In this document: positions 4,602 through 8,536 of the stretch, piece after piece
How positions within the stretch are numbered: the first letter of the stretch is position 1
How the letters are laid out: every line of letters starts with the position of its first letter
Origin: a candidate division Zixibacteria bacterium RBG_16_43_9
GTDB lineage: Bacteria; Zixibacteria; MSB-5A5; RBG-16-43-9
Reading direction: 5' to 3'
Length of the DNA stretch: 8,536 bases
Assembly: GCA_001775355.1 (NCBI GenBank)
Contig: MEWM01000145.1
Coordinates: forward strand, 9,456 to 17,991
Notes under the pieces: generated by a model
The model's input: only the letters and a program-made list of their open reading frames with translations
Told to the model about the DNA's origin: nothing
Database searches by the model: none
Position numbers and translations under genes: made by a program

Positions 4602-6248
4602 ATGAGCTATTTGGTGATGGCAAGAAAATACAGGCCCATGGGGTTTGGGGAAGTGGTGGATCAAAAGCATGTTGTCACCACCTTAGTTAATGCCATAAAC
4701 TCAAAAAGAATTGCTCATGCTTATCTGTTTTCCGGGCCCAGGGGAACAGGTAAAACAACAGTTGCCCGGATCTTAGCCAAAGCTTTGAACTGCGAAAAAG
4801 GCCCCACCTCAGAGCCTTGCAACCAGTGTTCTGCGTGCCAGGAGATAAATGCGGGACGGAGCATAGACGTCTTTGAGATGGACGCAGCCTCCAAGAGCAA
4901 AGTAGAAGATATCAGGGGTCTGATAATCGAAGGGGTTAAATATGCGCCGGTAAGGGGCAAATACAAAGTCTACATAATCGATGAAGTGCAAATGCTTTCC
5001 GATTCTGCTTTTGATGCTCTGCTGAAAACTATCGAAGAGCCGCCAGCTAACGTGGTCTTCATCTTCGCCACCACTGCACCTCAGGACGTTCCCCCGACTA
5101 TTCTTTCTCGGTGTCAGCGCTTTGAGTTCAAAAGAATCCCTTTTAATGACCTGGTCGAGACTATTTCTACCATCTCCCAGAAAGAAGGTCTGGAGATGGA
5201 AAAGGAAGCCATCTATACCTTAGCCCGCAAAGCTGATGGTAGTCTCAGGGACTCTCTTTCCCTTCTGGACCAGATGATCGCATTTGGCGGGAAGAAGATA
5301 ACGAAAAAAATAGTTGACCAGACCCTGGGATTGGTCGAGCAGGAGATTTACTTTGACCTCACTAAAATCATTCTCGAAAAGGAGAGCAAAAAGGGTCTGG
5401 AGCTGTTGGAAAGCTTGATCGATTCCGGCGTGGATTTGCAGGAGTTGGTTGCCGGGATTTTGGAGCATCTGAGAAATCTTTTGGTGGCTAAAGTTGGCGG
5501 AGAGTCAGAAAGGCTTTTTGACCTTTCCGAACACTATATCGAGCGATATAAAAAGGAATCAGAGAGTTTTTCGGAAACAGACCTTCTGAGGATGATAAAA
5601 ATAGTCGTGGATTTAAATTACACCTTGAAGAGAACAACTGAACCGAGAATACATTTAGAAATCTCCTTATTAAAGCTCATCAAAATGGATTCGTCCGTTT
5701 CTATTGAGACTCTTCTGGAAAGATTAGGACAGGCAGGTTCAGAAGGCGGAGGGATTGAGTACAAAGTTCCGCCAAAAAAAGAAATCTCCCAGATAAAGGA
5801 TTCGCCTCAGGATGAAAATTCTGAACCAGGGGAAAACCTTAAGAAGCCTGATCAAAACAGTCTCTCCTTAAATCTGGAAGCCTTAAAAGCCAACTGGCCA
5901 GAAGTGTTGAATAAAGTAAAGGAGAGGAAAGCCTCGCTCTGGAGCTGTTTGAGTCACGCAGAGATAGTGTCGTTAGACAACGGAGTTCTGCTCCTGGAAT
6001 TTTCCAACGGGACTGAGTTTCACAAAAAACACGTAGAAAAAAAAGATAACCTGAAAGAGATTCGGGAGATAATAAATCAGGTATTTCAGAGTGATTTCAG
6101 GATAAATTTTCTTTTGAACGAAAAGAAAACGAACTCTCAGCAGAAAGGTTCTGTTACCAGGAGTGATTTTCATTATCAGGATATTCCAGGGCTTAAAGAT
6201 ATAATAGATAATTTAGGCGGGGAGATAATCGATAAGAAACCAATTTAG
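4602..6248 (+). CDS. dnaX: DNA polymerase III subunit tau/gamma (clamp loader ATPase)
   Basis: DnaX is the motor of the clamp loader that places the sliding clamp on primed DNA and couples polymerases at the replication fork. In the 548-residue product, Walker A is GPRGTGKT (45-52). Zinc-ligand cysteines are C64, C73, C76 and C79, Walker B is IIDEVQ (125-130), sensor 1 is FATT (155-158) and the SRC arginine finger is at 169-171. Domain III ends near residue 365. A charged, flexible linker (about 370-420) and a tau-specific C-terminal domain follow. The ATG is preceded by two AAGGA-type ribosome sites in an A-rich leader and fits the family start MSYxxxxRKYRP. An A7 run at codons 391-393 is a candidate frameshift site giving a gamma-like short form. 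The SRP RNA lies just upstream and ybaB starts 33 nt after the stop. Confidence 0.97.
   Translation: MSYLVMARKYRPMGFGEVVDQKHVVTTLVNAINSKRIAHAYLFSGPRGTGKTTVARILAKALNCEKGPTSEPCNQCSACQEINAGRSIDVFEMDAASKSKVEDIRGLIIEGVKYAPVRGKYKVYIIDEVQMLSDSAFDALLKTIEEPPANVVFIFATTAPQDVPPTILSRCQRFEFKRIPFNDLVETISTISQKEGLEMEKEAIYTLARKADGSLRDSLSLLDQMIAFGGKKITKKIVDQTLGLVEQEIYFDLTKIILEKESKKGLELLESLIDSGVDLQELVAGILEHLRNLLVAKVGGESERLFDLSEHYIERYKKESESFSETDLLRMIKIVVDLNYTLKRTTEPRIHLEISLLKLIKMDSSVSIETLLERLGQAGSEGGGIEYKVPPKKEISQIKDSPQDENSEPGENLKKPDQNSLSLNLEALKANWPEVLNKVKERKASLWSCLSHAEIVSLDNGVLLLEFSNGTEFHKKHVEKKDNLKEIREIINQVFQSDFRINFLLNEKKTNSQQKGSVTRSDFHYQDIPGLKDIIDNLGGEIIDKKPI
5774..5780 (+). promoter_or_regulatory. Candidate -1 frameshift / transcript slippage heptamer in dnaX
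   Basis: A seven-A run falls in frame as A AAA AAA (third base of CCA, then codons 392-393). This fits the X XXY YYZ slippery form known from E. coli dnaX. A shift to -1 adds 11 residues and stops at TGA 5813-5815, giving a product of about 404 residues. A shift to +1 stops at TAA 5794-5796. GGCGG (5745-5749) can pair with CCGCC (5769-5773) immediately upstream, and a GGAGG lies at 5748-5752. A strong 3' stem-loop is not evident. Confidence 0.5.
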
Positions 6249-6281
6249 CCGTACAGACGGCTCGTAATCGTGGAGGGAAAA

Positions 6282-6599
6282 ATGCCTAAAGGATTCGGGG
6301 ATATGATGAAGCAGATTCAGAAGATGCAGGCTAAGATGGAGGAGGTCCAGAAGGAGCTGGAAAATAAAAGAGTAGAGGGGACAAGTGGAGGAGGTATGGT
6401 TAAGGTAATCGCTAATGGAAAGCAGGAGATCTTAGAGATAAAGATCGACCCGGAAGTGGTGAATAAAGAGGATGTGGAGATGTTAGAGGATCTGGTCTTA
6501 GCCGCGGTTAATCAGGCACGGGAAAAGTCGGTGGAAATTCAAAACGACGAGATGGCAAAATTAACCGGCGGCCTGAAAATTCCAGGGATGCCTTTTTAA
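6282..6599 (+). CDS. ybaB: YbaB/EbfC nucleoid-associated protein
   Basis: YbaB/EbfC proteins are small homodimers that bind DNA and associate with the nucleoid. The 105-residue product has the family layout. A Met/Gln/Lys-rich N-terminal helix (GDMMKQIQKMQAKMEEVQKEL, about residues 6-26) comes first, then the GTSGGGMVKVIANGKQEILEIKID strand region, then EDLVLAAVNQAREKSVE, and a Gly/Met-rich tail ending in GMPF. I start at the ATG at 6282 rather than the in-frame GTG at 6270, because GGAGGGA (6272-6278) is a well-spaced ribosome site for 6282 and overlaps that GTG. It lies between dnaX and recR, the usual place, and in Bacillus the three genes share a transcript. A small GCCGT/ACGGC hairpin (6248-6261) sits at the dnaX junction. 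Confidence 0.95.
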   Translation: MPKGFGDMMKQIQKMQAKMEEVQKELENKRVEGTSGGGMVKVIANGKQEILEIKIDPEVVNKEDVEMLEDLVLAAVNQAREKSVEIQNDEMAKLTGGLKIPGMPF

Positions 6600-6608
6600 G
6601 TATTATTT

Positions 6609-6676
6609 CCCTCCCTTTCAGGGAGGGACTGAGGGAGGGTTAGATTGCTTTTGGTCCTCTCCCATAAAGGGAGAGG
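6609..6676. repeat. Double-hairpin repeat between ybaB and recR (related to the 766 and 3313 copies)
   Basis: CCCTCCCT/AGGGAGGG (6609-6627, loop TTC) and CCTCTCCC/GGGAGAGG (6656-6676, loop ATAAA) reproduce the paired C-rich hairpin design of the elements at 766-848 and 3313-3392, with diverged sequence and no clear AACTCA ends. It starts 10 nt after the ybaB stop and could weaken transcription into recR. Confidence 0.55.
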
Positions 6677-6688
6677 GAAGAAGAGGGG

Positions 6689-6757
6689 TTTGTAGTTGCC
6701 CGATTTATCGGGCTAAAAGGTTAAGAAACGAAGCTCAATAAATTGAGCAACTACAAA
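6689..6757. repeat. Nested hairpin element with TTTGTAGTTGC arms upstream of recR
   Basis: Outer arms TTTGTAGTTGC (6689-6699) and GCAACTACAAA (6747-6757) are perfect 11-bp complements. Inside are two hairpins of identical geometry: GCCCGAT-TT-ATCGGGC (6698-6713) and GCTCAAT-AA-ATTGAGC (6733-6748), each 7 bp with a 2-nt centre. The element ends 21 nt before the recR start and occupies the place of its leader. Confidence 0.75.
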
Positions 6758-6778
6758 GGTTCAAGACCAAAGATTATT

Positions 6779-7375
6779 ATGGCGAAATTAACAGATTCAG
6801 TTGAAAGATTAGTGGAAGAGTTCTCCAAGCTCCCCGGGATCGGCAGGAAAACTGCCCAGAGGATGGCTTTCTATATCCTGAAGCTCAGAAGGGATGAGGC
6901 TTTGAAGCTTTCCCAGGCAATCCTGGATGTCAAGGATAAAGTTAAATACTGCTCGGTCTGCTTTAACATAACCGAAGAAGACCCTTGTAACATCTGCAAG
7001 GATACAAAAAGGGATAGAAGTATAATCTGCGTGGTTGAAGAGCCTAAAGATGTGCTGGCTCTGGAAAAGACCAATCAATACAGAGGGCTGTATCACGTGT
7101 TAGGTGGGGTTTTATCACCTCTGGATGGGATCGGTCCAGATGATCTGAGAACCAAAGAGCTGATGACCAGGTTAAAGGAGAACGTCAAAGAAGTGATAAT
7201 CGCCACTAACCCGAATGTTGAAGGTGAAGCTACTGCCATCTATCTTGCCAAGCTGATAAAACCTTTGGGAATCAAAGTCACCCGCATTGCCAGAGGAATT
7301 CCTGCAGGCGGCGAATTGGAATATGCAGATGCCACCACTCTGGCGAATGCAATCGAAGGCCGGGTGGAGTTTTAA
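6779..7375 (+). CDS. recR: Recombination mediator RecR
   Basis: RecR works with RecF and RecO to load RecA onto SSB-coated single-stranded DNA at gaps. The 198-residue product has normal length (E. coli 201). It shows the helix-hairpin-helix [17 protein letters not shown] (18-34), a zinc site with Cys58, Cys61, Cys70 and Cys73, a Toprim domain starting at [11 protein letters not shown] (82-92) and the conserved [14 protein letters not shown] segment, then the C-terminal [16 protein letters not shown] motif. I chose the ATG at 6779 over an in-frame TTG at 6743. The family N-terminus begins here, and the TTG lies inside a repeat hairpin; no strong ribosome site precedes either. The 179-nt gap to ybaB is unusually wide for this gene pair and is filled by two repeat elements. 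Confidence 0.97.
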   Translation: MAKLTDSVERLVEEFSKLPGIGRKTAQRMAFYILKLRRDEALKLSQAILDVKDKVKYCSVCFNITEEDPCNICKDTKRDRSIICVVEEPKDVLALEKTNQYRGLYHVLGGVLSPLDGIGPDDLRTKELMTRLKENVKEVIIATNPNVEGEATAIYLAKLIKPLGIKVTRIARGIPAGGELEYADATTLANAIEGRVEF

Positions 7376-7388
7376 AGTTTTTTTTTCT

Positions 7389-7413
7389 GTAGGGGCAGAA
7401 CATCGTTCTGCCC
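7389..7413. repeat. GTAGGGGC hairpin after recR
   Basis: GTAG leads into a perfect 9-bp stem GGGCAGAAC/GTTCTGCCC (7393-7401 and 7405-7413, loop ATC). It begins 13 nt after the recR stop, behind a run of Ts (7378-7386). The T-run lies on the 5' side, so as a terminator it would serve the - strand, where no gene is seen. Confidence 0.55.
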
Positions 7414-7446
7414 TCTATGTGACCGTCGTCCCGCCTGAGATAGTTT

Positions 7447-7517
7447 GTAGGGCAAGGTTTCAGCCTTGCGTCACGAAAAATACAGGTTATGAAGAAGGTA
7501 TTGCAATACGCCCCTAC
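7447..7517. repeat. GTAGGGC...GCCCCTAC nested hairpin element
   Basis: The outer arms GTAGGGC (7447-7453) and GCCCCTAC (7510-7517) pair with one bulged base. Inside are GCAAGG/CCTTGC (7452-7469) and the palindrome GTATTGCAATAC (7498-7509). This is the outer-stem-plus-two-hairpins plan seen at 900-954 and 6689-6757. A smaller GTAGCC/GGCTAC pair follows at 7534-7558. Confidence 0.6.
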
Positions 7518-7569
7518 AGGATTCTTAATACGCGTAGCCGAGTTCGGTAGAGGGCTACAAATTCCGAAT

Positions 7570-7630
7570 GTAGGGGTTCGATTTATCGAACCCAAATTAT
7601 TTTTCTTTGTTGGTCTGGAGACCAACAAAG
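7570..7630. repeat. Two strong hairpins upstream of the small GFF-repeat gene
   Basis: GGGTTCGAT-TT-ATCGAACCC (7574-7593) follows a GTAG, and its centre repeats the GATTTATC of 6702-6709. CTTTGTTGGTCT-GG-AGACCAACAAAG (7605-7630) is a perfect 12-bp stem, 28 nt before the TTG start of the small gene. An A/T run (7594-7604) separates the two hairpins. Confidence 0.6.
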
Positions 7631-7658
7631 AGCGGTAAATGTGTAAAAGGAAGATGGC

Positions 7659-7787
7659 TTGGACAAGAAGAAACTCGGTTATCTTGGGTTCCTGGGACTT
7701 CTGGGGCTTTTAGGTTTAATTCCGGGGCATGCGGGTTTTTTGGGATTTTTTGGCTTCTTTGGTTTTTTCGGACTGCTCAGGATGTGA
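7659..7787 (+). CDS. 42-residue Gly-Phe-Phe repeat small protein (DUF3796-like N-terminus)
   Basis: A TTG-started ORF encodes a basic N-terminus (MDKKKLGYL) followed by a hydrophobic stretch with glycine at every third position: 7, 10, 13, 16, 19, then after a PGHA turn 23, 26, 29, 32, 35 and 38. The two blocks are GFLGLLGLLG (10-19) and GFLGFFGFFGFFG (26-38). AAGGAAG (7647-7653) is a ribosome site 5 nt before the TTG, and an in-frame stop lies just upstream, so the start is well bounded. The pattern resembles the opening of DUF3796 proteins, but those continue further, so this may be a shortened member or a gene truncated at the TGA. It is probably membrane-bound. The function is unknown. 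The longer overlapping frame from 7607 has no comparable pattern. Confidence 0.6.
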   Translation: MDKKKLGYLGFLGLLGLLGLIPGHAGFLGFFGFFGFFGLLRM

Positions 7788-7905
7788 GCAACGGGATATC
7801 CAAGAGCTCTTGCCGGTATAAGGTTGCATCCCTATCCTGTCTTTTGACTTTGCGACTACATAACTCTGATCTCTCCTGATCCTTTCTAAAAAGAAGAAGC
7901 ATCAT

Positions 7906-7942
7906 ATGGTGGGGGCACAGCATGCTGTGCCCCTACCATTTT
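7906..7942 (+). terminator. 16-bp palindrome with T4, probable terminator; GTAGGGGC family
   Basis: The arms 7906-7921 and 7924-7939 are complementary at 15 of 16 positions, with the core GGGGCACAGC-AT-GCTGTGCCCC. The end runs into TTTT (7939-7942). It could end transcripts from recR or the small gene before the downstream cNMP-fold gene. The outer CCCCTAC ties it to the other GTAGGGGC hairpins. Nothing recognisable lies in 7788-7905. Confidence 0.6.
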
Positions 7943-8055
7943 AAGAAAATGAGGAAACAAAACCAATTTAGTAGAAAATAACCTTTGACTTTTTCATAAC
8001 CAGGGTTTTTATTTTAGGTATATCTTTCTTTTAGAGGGGCTAAGGAGGAGAAAAG

Positions 8056-8536
8056 ATGCACGAGTTATTGAAACAATCCAGGATCTTTGAGGGATTAGGG
8101 GAGGACGAGCTTCAGAAGATTACCAAGATATCCCAGGTGGCTAAATTTAATAAAGGGGAGAGGATTTTTAATTTCGGCGATGCGGCGGAACACCTCTTCA
8201 TAGTGAAAGAGGGAGAGATAGAGCTTCGTTTTCAGGTTACTTATCAGAACATCTCTCATGAGATTTGTTTAGAGAGAAAATGTAGAGGGGAGCCTTTGGG
8301 CTGGTCAGCTTTGACCGAGCCTTACAGATATACCCTTTCTGCTTATTCGGTGACGGACTCGGAGCTTCTGCAGATGGGACATAAAGAGCTGATAGAGCTG
8401 TGCGAGTCAGATAACCATTTGGGATACGTGCTGATGAGGAATATCGCCCGGCTTATCGCCAGGAGATTTATCCTGACTCAGGAAAAGCTGATCCGGGAAA
8501 TTCAGCAAGTTCTCAAGAAAAAGGATTCATTAACTT
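8056..8536 (+). CDS. Cyclic-nucleotide-binding-fold protein, 3' end outside the window
   Basis: This ORF starts at ATG 8056 behind a strong AAGGAGG site (8043-8048 region) and stays open for 160 codons to the window end. The N-terminal helix LLKQSRIFEGLGEDELQKI leads into the beta-roll of a CRP/FNR-type cNMP domain: FNKGERIFNFGDAAEHLFIVKEGEIEL spans about residues 34-60. The phosphate-binding cassette is altered. The usual FGE...PRAAT reads LGWSALTEPYRYTLSAY, with Trp in place of the conserved Glu, so cAMP binding in the usual way is doubtful. After the domain a helical stretch (RNIARLIARRFILTQEKLIREIQQ) follows, and no HTH is seen before the window ends. It may therefore be a stand-alone sensor rather than a transcription factor. 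A weak TTGACT (7985-7990) could be its -35. Confidence 0.85.
   Translation, partial: MHELLKQSRIFEGLGEDELQKITKISQVAKFNKGERIFNFGDAAEHLFIVKEGEIELRFQVTYQNISHEICLERKCRGEPLGWSALTEPYRYTLSAYSVTDSELLQMGHKELIELCESDNHLGYVLMRNIARLIARRFILTQEKLIREIQQVLKKKDSLT

Noticed and set aside
6743..6778. TTG start giving recR 12 extra residues
   Set aside because: The TTG lies within the GCTCAAT/ATTGAGC hairpin, no ribosome site precedes it, and the family N-terminus starts at 6779.
7278..7628. ORFs on both strands across the end of recR and the following repeats
   Set aside because: They run through the recR coding end and several palindromes, and their products have no family resemblance.
7607..7879. 90-codon ORF over the small GFF-repeat gene
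   Set aside because: It starts inside a perfect hairpin, has no ribosome site and has a mixed composition with scattered Cys and Trp. The alternative frame from 7659 has a ribosome site and a strict three-residue pattern.

Overview
The window looks like a piece of chromosome from an uncultivated bacterium of moderate AT bias. The supporting signs are a long bacterial-type SRP RNA, bacterial DnaX, YbaB and RecR, Shine-Dalgarno sites before several genes, and gaps crowded with inverted-repeat elements of the kind common in metagenome-assembled candidate phyla. I cannot name the phylum from sequence alone.

Layout, all genes on the + strand. (1) 3-407: the 3' end of an SMC-type ATPase gene (SbcC/YhaN-like). 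(2) 408-1006: a gene-free stretch holding at least five hairpin or repeat elements. (3) 1007-2035: rtcA, RNA 3'-phosphate cyclase. (4) 2229-3266: a promoter, an octamer-repeat operator candidate, and a two-gene operon of an ArsR-type repressor (SdpR-like) and a six-helix membrane protein (SdpI-like). (5) 3267-3672: a second gene-free stretch with an inverted copy of the 766-848 element. (6) 3631-4572: tRNA-Ala(CGC), a 23S-rRNA-intervening-sequence-type four-helix-bundle protein gene, and the 4.5S/6S-type SRP RNA. These three are separated and bracketed by four 7-bp-period arrays in alternating orientation. (7) 4602-7375: dnaX, ybaB and recR, the classical order that follows the SRP RNA gene in Bacillus and many other bacteria. 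(8) 7376-8055: a repeat-rich gap that hides a 42-codon gene for a Gly-Phe-Phe repeat protein. (9) 8056-8536: the start of a cyclic-nucleotide-binding-fold protein gene that runs off the window.

The core genes serve replication and repair (DnaX clamp loader, YbaB nucleoid protein, RecR recombination mediator) and protein targeting (SRP RNA). The sdpRI-like pair is a self-contained regulatory or immunity module, with no toxin gene in view. The most interesting features are four. First, the alternating heptad arrays put complementary sequences on both sides of tRNA-Ala, the four-helix-bundle gene and the SRP RNA. Second, a family of nested-hairpin elements has GTAG...CTAC arms that keep their architecture while the stem sequences change. 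Third, dnaX has a candidate slippery A7 site at which both alternative frames stop almost at once. Fourth, there is the tiny Gly-every-third-residue protein.
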